From Sinorhizobium fredii (GTDB taxonomy: Bacteria; Pseudomonadota; Alphaproteobacteria; Rhizobiales; Rhizobiaceae), in assembly GCF_002944405.1 (NCBI RefSeq), contig NZ_CP024308.1:248001-312000 (forward strand): 64,000 nt of DNA. Reading direction: 5' to 3'. Both the position numbers and the translations under genes were made by a program. Each line of letters begins with the position of its first letter. The first letter of the stretch is position 1. The notes under the pieces were generated by a model. It did no database searches. It was not told where the DNA came from and worked only from the letters and a program-made list of their open reading frames with translations. Below, piece after piece: positions 27,867-36,830 of the stretch.

Positions 27867-28898
27867 ATGAGCGAACACTCCTTGCCGAAGCGCAGGCTCG
27901 GCCGCAGCGGATTCGACATCACACCGGTTGGCTTTGGCGCCTGGGCCATCGGCGGTCCCGACTGGGGTTGGGGCTGGGGGACGCAGGACGATGCCCAGTC
28001 GATCGCGGCTATCCGCCATGCGCTTGCGCGCGGCATCAACTGGATCGACACGGCCCCGGTCTACGGTCTCGGCCATTCCGAGGAGATCGTGCGGGAGGCA
28101 CTCTCGACGATCCCGAGATCCGAACGTCCGCTGGTGTTTACCAAGGCCGGTCTCGTCTGGGACCCCGAAAAGCGCAATGCCCTTCCCGCCCGTATCGGTG
28201 ATGCAAAGTCTTTGCGTCGCGAGGTCGAGGATTCGCTGCGGCGCCTCGATGTCGAGGTCATCGACCTATACCAGATGCACTGGCCGGCCAATGACGGTAC
28301 GCCGATAGAGGAATACTGGGCCACCTTTGCCGACCTTAAGGCGGAGGGCAAGGTCAGGTCCATCGGGCTTTCGAACCACAATAGGGAACTGTTGCAGCGC
28401 GCCGCGACGGTTGCCCCCGTCGACGTGGTGCAGCCGCCCTTCTCCGCCATCAAGCGCGGATTCGCCGAGGAGGGCCTGCCATGGGTGCGGGCGCATGGCA
28501 GCGGCGTCCTTGCCTACAGTCCCCTGCAGTCGGGCCTGCTCACCGGTGCTTTTACTCCGTCACGCGCTCGCGCTCTGCCCGGGAACGACTGGCGGTCGCG
28601 CGACGAAGAGTTTGCAGGGGAGGCACTCTACCGCAATCTTGCCTTCGCGGATGGGCTCAGGCCGATTGCGGCGCGGCACCGCACCACCGTTGCGGCGGTC
28701 GCGGCCGCCTGGGTTCTCGCCTGGCCCGGGATCACGGGCGCCATCATCGGAGCGCGCAAGCCGGAGCACATTGACGGCTGGATCGACGCTGCAACAATCG
28801 CCCTTTCGCCCCGCGACCTCGACGATATCGAAGACATGCTTCTCGCGACGCGGGCCGGCAGCGGGCCGACACGTCCCGATCTCTCGGAGGCGGCATGA
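27867..28898 (+). CDS. Aldo/keto reductase (possibly SmoB-like)
   Basis: NAD(P)H-dependent oxidoreductase of the aldo/keto reductase family, 343 residues. The catalytic tetrad is visible as Asp61, Tyr66, Lys93 and His138 in WIDTAPVYG, VFTKAGLVW and YQMHWP. The N-terminal strand is RRLGRSGFDITPVGFGAWAIG. It lies between a sugar binding protein and sugar permeases and overlaps the first permease by 4 bases. In smo clusters a reductase of this family (SmoB) reduces 6-oxo-glucose left after sulfite release from sulfoquinovose. That assignment needs sequence comparison; the family itself is certain. Confidence 0.9.
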   Translation: MSEHSLPKRRLGRSGFDITPVGFGAWAIGGPDWGWGWGTQDDAQSIAAIRHALARGINWIDTAPVYGLGHSEEIVREALSTIPRSERPLVFTKAGLVWDPEKRNALPARIGDAKSLRREVEDSLRRLDVEVIDLYQMHWPANDGTPIEEYWATFADLKAEGKVRSIGLSNHNRELLQRAATVAPVDVVQPPFSAIKRGFAEEGLPWVRAHGSGVLAYSPLQSGLLTGAFTPSRARALPGNDWRSRDEEFAGEALYRNLAFADGLRPIAARHRTTVAAVAAAWVLAWPGITGAIIGARKPEHIDGWIDAATIALSPRDLDDIEDMLLATRAGSGPTRPDLSEAA

Positions 28899-29836
28899 CC
28901 GCCTTCGCCGCCGATGCCCTGCGGCTTGGCGAAACCCGCCGCACTACGCGCCGGACCATCCTTCCGGCGCGGCTGGGCCGGGCGCTGTGGATCGCGCCGA
29001 TCATCCTCGCACTGAGCGTCACGACGCTTTACCCCACCGTCTTCCTGCTGGCACTCGCCTTCAGCAAAAGCACGCTCGGAAAGCCGTTCCGCGGCTTCGT
29101 CGGCATCAAGCATTTCGCGACGACCTTACAGGATCCGCTCTTCCTCTCGGCGATCGGAAGAAGCGTCGCCTATGCGCTTTCAACATCGCTGCTGCAACTC
29201 GCGCTCGGCTTCGTGATCGCGCTTCTTTTCACCTCCCTTTTGAAGGCGGGTCGTTTCCTGATGAGCCTCGTGCTGCTGCCGCTGATGACGCCGCCGGTGA
29301 TGGTCGGCGTCGCCTGGAAGCTCATTCTCGCGCCAGCCGGAGGGCTCTTGAACGGTACTTTGATCAAATACGGGGTAATCCCCGAACCGATTTCCTTCCT
29401 CGGCCATCCCTTGCTCGCCTGGCTGGCGATCGCCCTCGCCGACCTCTGGCAATGGACGCCGTTCATCGTCATTCTCTGCTTTGCGGCGCTCTCGACAATC
29501 CCGGAAGGCGTCCACGAGGCAGCACTCGTCGACGGCGCCAATGCCTGGCAACGCTTCCGGCACATCACGCTCCCGCTCGTCGCCGCACCGCTCTCGTCGA
29601 TCTACCTTCTGAAACTCATCCTCTCGTTCAAGCTCTTCGACCTCGTCTACATCCTGACTTTCGGCGGACCCGGTTTTGCGACGACATCGGCCGGCTTTTC
29701 CATCTACCGGCGGGCGATCGAGCAGTTCGACGTCGGCCGTGCGGCGGCCGAGACGATCGTCTACGGCCTCGTCATAGGCTTGGCGACGCTGCCGGTCGTC
29801 CGCCTGCATCAGCATTTCGAAAGGCGGGAATCATGA
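28895..29836 (+). CDS. Sugar-type ABC transporter permease 1 (MalF-like)
   Basis: 313-residue inner-membrane permease of the MalF/UgpA type. Six membrane segments are visible (for example LWIAPIILALSVTTLYPTVF and LLALGFVIALLFTSLL-type stretches), with the EAA loop EAALVDGANAWQRFRHITLP that docks the ATPase. Its ATG overlaps the aldo/keto reductase stop, and its stop overlaps the next permease start (ATGA both times). No ATPase gene is in this operon, so a shared ATPase encoded elsewhere must energise it. Confidence 0.9.
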   Translation: MTAFAADALRLGETRRTTRRTILPARLGRALWIAPIILALSVTTLYPTVFLLALAFSKSTLGKPFRGFVGIKHFATTLQDPLFLSAIGRSVAYALSTSLLQLALGFVIALLFTSLLKAGRFLMSLVLLPLMTPPVMVGVAWKLILAPAGGLLNGTLIKYGVIPEPISFLGHPLLAWLAIALADLWQWTPFIVILCFAALSTIPEGVHEAALVDGANAWQRFRHITLPLVAAPLSSIYLLKLILSFKLFDLVYILTFGGPGFATTSAGFSIYRRAIEQFDVGRAAAETIVYGLVIGLATLPVVRLHQHFERRES

Positions 29837-30648
29837 GGCTCGGCACTCGACATCTTTGGCTGGCCATGGCCACGGCACCAATCGTCGGCTTCTTCGCCCT
29901 GCCCATCCTCTATCTCGTCGCCGTTTCCTTCAAGACCAAGGACGATGTACTGAGCGGCAATTTCTGGCCGACAGTGCCGACACTGGCGAACTGGCCCGGC
30001 GCGTTCGAAGCGGCTGGCATTGCGGGTTTCATATTCAATTCCGTCGCGGTTTCCGTGCTTGGCGGCCTCCTCACTATCGCATTGGCGTTACCCTCGTCCT
30101 ATGCGGTGTTGCGGCTCAAGATTGGCGGCAGGTGGCTGGCGGACCTGACGCTTTCGAGCTATATGGCGCCGCCCATCGTCGCCTTGATCCCTCTCTTCTT
30201 CCTGCTAAAGGCAGCCGGGCTTCTCAACACGCGCGCCGGCCTCGTCCTCGTTTACGGCTTCGCCAACGTGCCCGTCGCCTTCTGGCTTCTGACGCCCTTC
30301 CTGCGCCGGACGCCGATCGAGATCGAGCAGGCGGCCGCGATGGACGGTGCGGGACCGCTTCGCACGCTTCTTCAGATCGTCGCCCCAATCATCGCACCCG
30401 GCATCGTGGCGACGCTGATCATCGTAACCGTGCTGTCCTATAACGAATTCCTCTTCGCCTCCGCCTTCACTTTTTCCGATGCAACGCGAACGCTGCCAGT
30501 CGGCATCTCGCTCTTCCAGGGCGACAGGCTGGTGAATTTCGGCCAGATGGCAGCGGCCTCGCTCGCCGGCATCGCCCCGGTCTACCTGATCGCGCTCTTC
30601 ATGCAGCGCTATTTGATCAGCGGGCTCGCACATGGCGGCGTGAAGTAA
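29833..30648 (+). CDS. Sugar-type ABC transporter permease 2 (MalG-like)
   Basis: 271-residue permease of the MalG/UgpE type, started at the ATG at 29833 (MRLGTRHLWLAMATAP) that overlaps the upstream stop. Six membrane segments and the EAA loop EQAAAMDGAGPLRTLLQIVA are present. A much longer open frame reaches back to 28327, but that part is a shadow of the reductase and permease 1. It is the last gene of the operon; the cargo is probably a sugar or sulfosugar. Confidence 0.9.
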   Translation: MRLGTRHLWLAMATAPIVGFFALPILYLVAVSFKTKDDVLSGNFWPTVPTLANWPGAFEAAGIAGFIFNSVAVSVLGGLLTIALALPSSYAVLRLKIGGRWLADLTLSSYMAPPIVALIPLFFLLKAAGLLNTRAGLVLVYGFANVPVAFWLLTPFLRRTPIEIEQAAAMDGAGPLRTLLQIVAPIIAPGIVATLIIVTVLSYNEFLFASAFTFSDATRTLPVGISLFQGDRLVNFGQMAAASLAGIAPVYLIALFMQRYLISGLAHGGVK

Positions 30649-30973
30649 GAGAAGTCACCAAACGCTACGGTCATGGCAAGACTGGATTGACTACAAGCCG
30701 GCACCACACAGCGGAGTCTGCATTGGCCCGCCCGGCCCTTGGCTTGAGAGCTTGGGAAGCTCGCACCACCACGTCCCGTCATTTCGGGAGTGCAGATCTT
30801 CCTGCCCGGTGTAGATGCGGGTCTCGTGGTTGTGCTTCCGCGCGAGAAACATTCTCCACTTACCATATAAATTTAGTGTATTATTCCTGTCGAAACAGCG
30901 GCCCTTCGTTACGCTCTGACCCGTTGAATCCACGACATCACCGACGACGTATCTCGTCCAACAGGGGCAAAAC
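30649..30973 (+). promoter_or_regulatory. Upstream region of tauABC
   Basis: 325 bases between the sugar permease and tauA with no supported gene. It contains ACCATATAAATTTAGTG at 30862-30878, about 95 bases before tauA, a variant of the A/T-rich box found ahead of other sulfur genes here. AGGGG precedes the tauA ATG. Confidence 0.4.
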
Positions 30974-31987
30974 ATGAATCTGAAGAGTCTTATCACTGCA
31001 ATCGTGGCCGCTGCCGGCAGCCTCTCGATGGCTGCCGCCGCTGATGCCGCCGACAAGAAGGTGGTCGTCGCCTACCAGACGGATGCGCTGCCCTCCTCTG
31101 TGGCCATAGCCAATGGCGACTTCGCCAAGTCCACAGGCTACGACATCGATTTCCGCAAGTTCAATTCGGGCGCCGAAATCTTCGCCGCCATCGCCTCCGG
31201 CGATGTGCAGGTCGGCTATGTCGGGTCCAGCCCCTTCGCGGCTGCGGCTTCGCGGGGTCTTGACGTAAAGGCGTTTTATCTTTCCTCCATCTCCGGGATC
31301 GACGAAGCTCTGGTGGTCCGCAACGGGTCGGGCATAGAAAGTCTGAACGATCTCAAAGGCAAGAAGCTTGCGGCTGCACCTGTCTCAACAGACCACTACC
31401 AGCTTCTGGCACTGATCAAGTCACTCGGCCTCACGGAAAAGGACGTTCAGGTCTTTGCAATTCCGCAGCCTGAGATCGTCGCCGCCTTTAACCGCGGCGA
31501 TATCGATGGCGGCTTCGTCTGGGATCCGGCGCTCACCGAACTGAAAAAGAACGGCAAGGTGCTCGTCACCTCCAGGGATGTGGCCGACAAGGGCGCGGCA
31601 ACGTTCTCGGCCTGGGTGGCGACGTCACAGTTTGCGGCCGACAATCCGGACTTCTTGAAGAGCTTCGCCTCGGTCATCAACAAATACTATGCCTCCTATG
31701 CGTCCGCCGAAGGCGCATGGAGCGCCAAAAGCGAAAACGCCAAGTCGCTCGCCAAATTGCTCGGCGGTACCCCAGAACAGCATGCGGCCGCATTGAAAAA
31801 TCTCTCGTTGCTGACGCCTGAGGTTCAGGCTTCGCACGCCTGGCTCGGCGGCGGAGATAAGTCCGGTGCGGCCAAGATCCTGAAAGAAACGGCCGCTTTC
31901 CTGAAGGATCAGGGGAAGGTCTCCGAGGTGCTGCCGAACTACGGTGACTTCGTCACTGCCGACGCGCTGACAAGCGTGAGCAACTGA
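30974..31987 (+). CDS. tauA: Taurine ABC transporter periplasmic binding protein TauA
   Basis: 337-residue periplasmic binding protein of the TauA family with a signal peptide ending near [13 protein letters not shown]. Typical family parts are [41 protein letters not shown] and [17 protein letters not shown]. Taurine binding is the usual role in rhizobia. tauB and tauC follow directly. No tauD dioxygenase or taurine dehydrogenase is beside it, so the desulfonating enzyme must be encoded elsewhere or be one of the local monooxygenases. Confidence 0.9.
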   Translation: MNLKSLITAIVAAAGSLSMAAAADAADKKVVVAYQTDALPSSVAIANGDFAKSTGYDIDFRKFNSGAEIFAAIASGDVQVGYVGSSPFAAAASRGLDVKAFYLSSISGIDEALVVRNGSGIESLNDLKGKKLAAAPVSTDHYQLLALIKSLGLTEKDVQVFAIPQPEIVAAFNRGDIDGGFVWDPALTELKKNGKVLVTSRDVADKGAATFSAWVATSQFAADNPDFLKSFASVINKYYASYASAEGAWSAKSENAKSLAKLLGGTPEQHAAALKNLSLLTPEVQASHAWLGGGDKSGAAKILKETAAFLKDQGKVSEVLPNYGDFVTADALTSVSN

Positions 31988-32043
31988 GCTTGCCTGACGC
32001 CGGCGCGCCAGCCGCGCCGGGTCTCGAATCTACGAGTGAGCAC

Positions 32044-32832
32044 ATGCTTAAAGTCGATCACGCCAGTGTCTTCTTCGCGGCGCGCGACGGCCAGACCGTC
32101 CATGCGCTTGACCGCGTGTCTTTTGAAATTCCCGAGAGCGGCTTTATCGTCGCCCTCGGCGCCTCAGGATGCGGCAAGTCGACATTGCTCAACGCGATTG
32201 CCGGATTCCTACCTCTGTCGGATGGCGCCATCATCCTGGATGGGCGACCTGTTCGCGGTCCTGGCGCCGACCGTGGGGTGGTTTTCCAGAAGGACGCGCT
32301 TCTCCCGTGGAAGACGGTGATCGACAATGTCGCACTTGGTCTGAAATTCGCGGGCGTGAGTAAAGGCGAGCGCAGGGCACGCGCGCATGAACTGCTTCGG
32401 CTGGTCGGCCTCGGTGAATTCGCCAAGGCCCTGCCCTATGAACTGTCCGGCGGCATGCGCCAGCGGGTGGGCATTGCGCGCGCCCTCGCTACCGAACCCG
32501 ACATCCTTCTGATGGATGAACCTTTCGGCGCCCTCGATAGTCTGACGCGCGAGCAGATGCAGGAACTATTGATCTCCATCTGGCACAAAGCAGCAAAGCG
32601 GATCTTCTTCATCACCCACTCGATCGAAGAGGCTCTTTTCCTTGGGACTCAGGTCCTGGTCATGTCTCCACGGCCGGGCCGCGTCGTTGCCCGCTTCGAT
32701 CTCGACTTCGTCCGCCGCTTTGCCGAGACCGGAGATGCACGATCGATCAAGTCGTCGCCAGAATTCGCGGGTCTGCGCGAAGAAATACGGGCCATTCTTC
32801 ACAGCGCCGAAGATTTCAGGAGCGCGGCATGA
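32044..32832 (+). CDS. tauB: Taurine ABC transporter ATPase TauB
   Basis: ATPase of the taurine importer, about 262 residues from the ATG at 32044 ([20 protein letters not shown]), which matches TauB N-termini. An alternative TTG at 31990 would add 18 residues and lie 2 bases after tauA. Walker [10 protein letters not shown], the segment [20 protein letters not shown], signature [15 protein letters not shown] and Walker [14 protein letters not shown] are present. Its stop overlaps the tauC start by 4 bases. Confidence 0.9.
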   Translation: MLKVDHASVFFAARDGQTVHALDRVSFEIPESGFIVALGASGCGKSTLLNAIAGFLPLSDGAIILDGRPVRGPGADRGVVFQKDALLPWKTVIDNVALGLKFAGVSKGERRARAHELLRLVGLGEFAKALPYELSGGMRQRVGIARALATEPDILLMDEPFGALDSLTREQMQELLISIWHKAAKRIFFITHSIEEALFLGTQVLVMSPRPGRVVARFDLDFVRRFAETGDARSIKSSPEFAGLREEIRAILHSAEDFRSAA

Positions 32833-33683
32833 GCGACATTGTCCAGACGACCACTGTTTCATCCGCTGGGACGAGGCCGGCGCCAAAGCTTGTCAAAATG
32901 GTAAGCTTCGGCGTAGGCGAGAAACCCACAATCGTCATAAGCGTTGCGACTGCTCTCGCAGTTGCAGCTCTATGGTGGGTCGTCGCCGAGCTCGACCTGG
33001 TCCCGCATCTTTTTCTGCCGAGCCCTCGGGAGGTTCTGACCCAAGCGGGCGTACTCTATTATGACGGCTATGCGGGCGCATCCCTGTCCGAGCACATCTT
33101 TGCAAGCCTCTTGCGCATCGTCCTGGCGGCGTCGATCGCTATCGCGGCAGGAATTCCCTTAGGCCTGCTCATGGGCCTAAACCGCTGGGCGAAGGGTATC
33201 TTGGACACGCCGATCGAGTTCTACTGGCCACTGCCGCCTCTCTCCTATCTGCCACTGATGATCATTTGGCTCGGCATTGGTGAAACGTCGAAAATAACGC
33301 TGCTGGTGCTGGCGATGTTTGCACCGGTCTGCCTGTCTGCTCAGGCGGGCGTCCGTTCATTACCCATCGAGCGCGTCAATGCGGCCCGATCGCTGGGCGC
33401 TCGCAGGATTGAACTCTTCACCGACATCGTGTTGCCGTCAGCCCTGCCTGAAATACTGACCGGCGTGAGGATCGCAGTCGGTATAGGATGGGGCACACTC
33501 GTGGCCGCCGAGCTGATCGCCTCGACACGCGGAATCGGTTTCATGATCATGTCCGCTGCACAGTTTCTTGCCACCGACGTTGTCTTCGTCGGGATCGGCA
33601 TCATCGCGATCTGCGCCTTTGCCTTCTCCGCCACCATCCGGTTTATCGAAGCCGTCCTCCTTCCTTGGAAGGGAAAGCTGTAA
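32829..33683 (+). CDS. tauC: Taurine ABC transporter permease TauC
   Basis: 284-residue permease of the SsuC/TauC family with about six membrane segments. Family stretches are [35 protein letters not shown] and the EAA-like loop [20 protein letters not shown]. It is translationally coupled to tauB. It is the last gene of the plus-strand sulfur block. Confidence 0.92.
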   Translation: MSDIVQTTTVSSAGTRPAPKLVKMVSFGVGEKPTIVISVATALAVAALWWVVAELDLVPHLFLPSPREVLTQAGVLYYDGYAGASLSEHIFASLLRIVLAASIAIAAGIPLGLLMGLNRWAKGILDTPIEFYWPLPPLSYLPLMIIWLGIGETSKITLLVLAMFAPVCLSAQAGVRSLPIERVNAARSLGARRIELFTDIVLPSALPEILTGVRIAVGIGWGTLVAAELIASTRGIGFMIMSAAQFLATDVVFVGIGIIAICAFAFSATIRFIEAVLLPWKGKL

Positions 33684-34200
33684 ACGGCCACCGTGTCCAT
33701 TGTCGGCGCCAAAGCAGCCATTCGACACTGTTACCGCGAATTTCCGGAGTCCACCCACCCACGACGCTGGTGAAGGTGAATTCTCGACCCTCCTGCGACA
33801 ATGGGGAACGGGAAAGATCGACCCATTGCGGACACCCGCAAAAGTCCCCCGAATTGCCGGTGCCAGCGTGAAAGCAGCCTCCCAAGCAGTTGCAGGAACT
33901 GGACGAGCACGACCAATCGACTGAGCTGTCTGCAGCGTCGGTCAGCGCGTGACGCTGGCATCCTTATCGATCTGTCCGTGCACGGGATCCGGAACCAAGG
34001 GGTCGCTCTTTATGAAATCTTTACGCGCGCGACCGAAATCCCCAATCGAATCCAGACCTCTTACGGACGTAAGATGAACGCAGCGCGGTCTGCAAATCCC
34101 TACAAAGGCCCAATCGGTACAGGAAATGCTGGCACAGACTTGCGCGCCTGGAATTGGAGCTTTGCGGATAGTCGCAGAGCGGAGGCATTACGGAGAGTCG
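33684..34200. other. Gene-free junction between sulfur and potassium regions
   Basis: About 517 bases with no frame I can support. It contains TCGACCCATTGCGGAC at 33818-33833, a variant of a sequence also found at 45295 and 57303. The kup promoter should lie in its last part; GGAGAG precedes the kup ATG. Confidence 0.4.
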
Positions 34201-36102
34201 ATGACAGCGTCCATGGATCACGCGCCCGCGCAGGCGAACAACCTGCGTCAATTTCTGGTGCTCACCCTTGGATCGGTCGGCGTCGTCTACGGCGATATTG
34301 GGACGAGCCCGCTCTATGCCTTCCGCGAGGCACTCCGTCCCTTTGCCGCAGGAGGGGTCGAGCGCGGGGAGGTCATCGGCCTCATTTCGCTGATGCTCTG
34401 GACCCTCACGATCATCGTGACCTGCAAATACGTGCTGTTTCTGCTGCGGGCGGACAATGACGGTGAGGGTGGGATGCTGGCGCTGCTGGCCCTGCTGATG
34501 AAGAAGGCGCCCCGCCAGACGACGATCATGCTCATGGCTGGAATCCTCGGTGCCGCTCTCTTTATTGGTGATGCGATGATCACGCCGGCGCTTTCCGTCC
34601 TCTCCGCCGTGGAGGGCCTCAAGCTCGTCACGCCAGCGTTTCAGGATTACGTGCTGCCGATCTCTGTGGCGATCATAGTGCTGTTGTTTGCCATCCAGTC
34701 CCGCGGTACGGCAGCCGTGTCGAACCTGTTCGGACCGATCACCCTCCTCTGGTTTCTCGCCATGGGAGCGGCCGGGATTGCCCACATCGGCGATGATCTG
34801 GGGATTCTGGCGGCCGTCAACCCCGTTCATGGCGTTGCCTTTTTGTGGAATGGCGGTCTGGTCGGCTTCATCGTTCTCGGCGCCGTCTTCCTGACGGTGA
34901 CCGGAGCCGAGGCGCTCTATGCCGATCTCGGACATTTCGGTCGAAAGCCAATCCAGGCGGCCTGGTTTGCAGTCGTGTTTCCGGCGCTGGCTTTGAATTA
35001 TGTCGGACAGGGCGCCCTGGTGCTGTCGCATCCCGAGGCCATTTCCGATCCATTTTTCCTGATGTTCCCGAAATGGGCTCTGTTGCCGATCGTGATTTTG
35101 GCCACGGCAGCGACGATCATCGCCAGCCAGGCCGTGATCACCGGCGCGTTTTCACTCGTCCGACAAGCGATACACCTCGGCTTCCTGCCAAGATTCGAGA
35201 TCTGCTACACCTCGGAAACGCAGACAGGACAGATCTACCTGCCCTTGGTCAACAGCGCGCTGCTGATCGGCGTGCTCCTCCTCATGTTCGTGTTCGGCAG
35301 TTCCGAGTCGCTTGCCACCGCCTATGGCGTGTCAGTCACTGGCGCAATGGTTGTCACGACCATCCTCGCCTTCGAATTCGTCCGCCATCAGTGGAACTGG
35401 CCCGTATGGACTGCAACCGCGGTCCTGCTTCCCCTGTTCCTGCTGGAGCTCACGTTTCTCGGCGCCAACCTCTTCAAGATCCATGACGGCGGCTACGTGC
35501 CCATCCTCTTTGCCGGGGTCGTGATGACGCTGATGTGGACCTGGCGAAAGGGTGTCAGGATCCTGCGTGAGAAGACCGCGCGCCAGGATGTTCCGCTCGA
35601 CAGGTTCATTGCCGCGGCCGAGCGAAAGACCGAGCATGCTCCCATCGTGGTACCGGGAACGGCAATATTCCTGACCGCGACACCCGATATGACCCCGGCT
35701 GTTCTGCTGCACAACATCAAGCACAATCACGTATTGCACGAACACAACGTCATACTGACGATCAAGACCGCCAAGGTGCCCTACGTACCGGAGAAGGACC
35801 GCTACACGCTGACAAGACTCTCCGACCGGTTCAGCAAACTTGAGCTGCGCTTCGGCTTCATGGACGACCAGAACGTCTCGCGGGCGCTCGCACACTGTCG
35901 CAAGGAGGGCTTCAAGTTCGAGATCATGACCACGTCGTTCTATCTCGGCCGGCGCAAGCTTGTCGCAGACCCGCAGTCGGGCATGCCGAAATGGCAGGAC
36001 AAGCTATTCATCGCGATGGCGGACTCGGCGATCGATCCAACCGACTATTTCCATCTTCCCGCAAACCGGGTCGTCGAGCTCGGCGAGCAAGTCATCGTCT
36101 GA
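34201..36102 (+). CDS. kup: Kup-family potassium uptake protein
   Basis: Low-rate K+/H+ symporter in the inner membrane, 633 residues. The start at 34201 ([20 protein letters not shown]) has GGAGAG 5 bases upstream; the open frame before it has no match. The Kup hallmark [20 protein letters not shown] follows near residue 25, with about twelve membrane segments to residue 440 and a soluble C-terminal domain ([20 protein letters not shown]). Kup converges with the kdp operon, ending 24 bases from kdpE, so both potassium systems lie together. Confidence 0.95.
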   Translation: MTASMDHAPAQANNLRQFLVLTLGSVGVVYGDIGTSPLYAFREALRPFAAGGVERGEVIGLISLMLWTLTIIVTCKYVLFLLRADNDGEGGMLALLALLMKKAPRQTTIMLMAGILGAALFIGDAMITPALSVLSAVEGLKLVTPAFQDYVLPISVAIIVLLFAIQSRGTAAVSNLFGPITLLWFLAMGAAGIAHIGDDLGILAAVNPVHGVAFLWNGGLVGFIVLGAVFLTVTGAEALYADLGHFGRKPIQAAWFAVVFPALALNYVGQGALVLSHPEAISDPFFLMFPKWALLPIVILATAATIIASQAVITGAFSLVRQAIHLGFLPRFEICYTSETQTGQIYLPLVNSALLIGVLLLMFVFGSSESLATAYGVSVTGAMVVTTILAFEFVRHQWNWPVWTATAVLLPLFLLELTFLGANLFKIHDGGYVPILFAGVVMTLMWTWRKGVRILREKTARQDVPLDRFIAAAERKTEHAPIVVPGTAIFLTATPDMTPAVLLHNIKHNHVLHEHNVILTIKTAKVPYVPEKDRYTLTRLSDRFSKLELRFGFMDDQNVSRALAHCRKEGFKFEIMTTSFYLGRRKLVADPQSGMPKWQDKLFIAMADSAIDPTDYFHLPANRVVELGEQVIV

Positions 36103-36126
36103 TCCAGACCAGCTAGTCGTCAAGAA

Positions 36127-36828
36127 TTAACTGGCTGCGTCTTCGTCGCCGATAAAGCGATATCCAACGCCCGGCTCCGTGCGGATGATCCTGGGGTCGG
36201 CCGGATCGCGTTCGATCTTGCCGCGTAGTTGACCTATGAAGACTCTGAGATAGTGCAAGTCTTCGCCGTGCGCGACACCCCAGACGGAGGTGAGCAGCGC
36301 TTTGTGGGTCACCACGCGGCCGGCGTGCCGCGCCAGCATGACGAGCAGATCGTATTCCTTCGGCGTCAGCCGTAGCGCTTTGCCATCGCGGCTCACCAGC
36401 CGCTTGACGATATCGATCGTCAGTCCGTCTGCAGCAAGGCTCGTCTGGCCGCCCTCCATCTGGATACGATGCCGCAACGCTGTGCGGATGCGTGCGGTCA
36501 ACTCGCCGATGCCGAAAGGCTTCTCGATATAATCGTCAGCACCAAGATCGAGTGCCGCAACCTTTTCGCTTTCCCGGTCACGCGCCGAAAGAATGATGAT
36601 CGGCACATTCGACCAGGCGCGTATATTTGCGACGACGTCCTTGCCGTCCATGTCCGGCAGACCGAGATCAAGGATGATCACATCGGGCACGCTCGTTGCG
36701 GCGGCCTTCAGCGCCTCGCCGCCGGTCATCGCCTCGACCACTTCGTATCCGGCAGCGCCGAGGGCAGGACGAAGAAACCGCTGAATTTGTGGTTCGTCGT
36801 CGACCACCAGAATGCGCGCAGCGTTCAT
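36127..36828 (-). CDS. kdpE: Kdp operon response regulator KdpE
   Basis: OmpR-type response regulator of 233 residues. The receiver domain has the acidic pair DDEPQ near residue 10 and the phospho-acceptor aspartate in IILDLGLPDMDGKD. The winged-helix DNA-binding domain has RLTPKEYDLLVMLARHAG and ends PGVGYRFI. It activates kdpFABC under potassium limitation after phosphorylation by KdpD. It lies 2 bases after kdpD and is the last gene of the operon. Confidence 0.96.
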   Translation of the reverse strand: MNAARILVVDDEPQIQRFLRPALGAAGYEVVEAMTGGEALKAAATSVPDVIILDLGLPDMDGKDVVANIRAWSNVPIIILSARDRESEKVAALDLGADDYIEKPFGIGELTARIRTALRHRIQMEGGQTSLAADGLTIDIVKRLVSRDGKALRLTPKEYDLLVMLARHAGRVVTHKALLTSVWGVAHGEDLHYLRVFIGQLRGKIERDPADPRIIRTEPGVGYRFIGDEDAAS

Positions 36829-36830
36829 CG

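Noticed and set aside
28327..30648. A 773-codon plus-strand open frame.
   Set aside because: Only its last 271 codons are a protein (the MalG-like permease); the rest lies in a shadow frame of the aldo/keto reductase and first permease.
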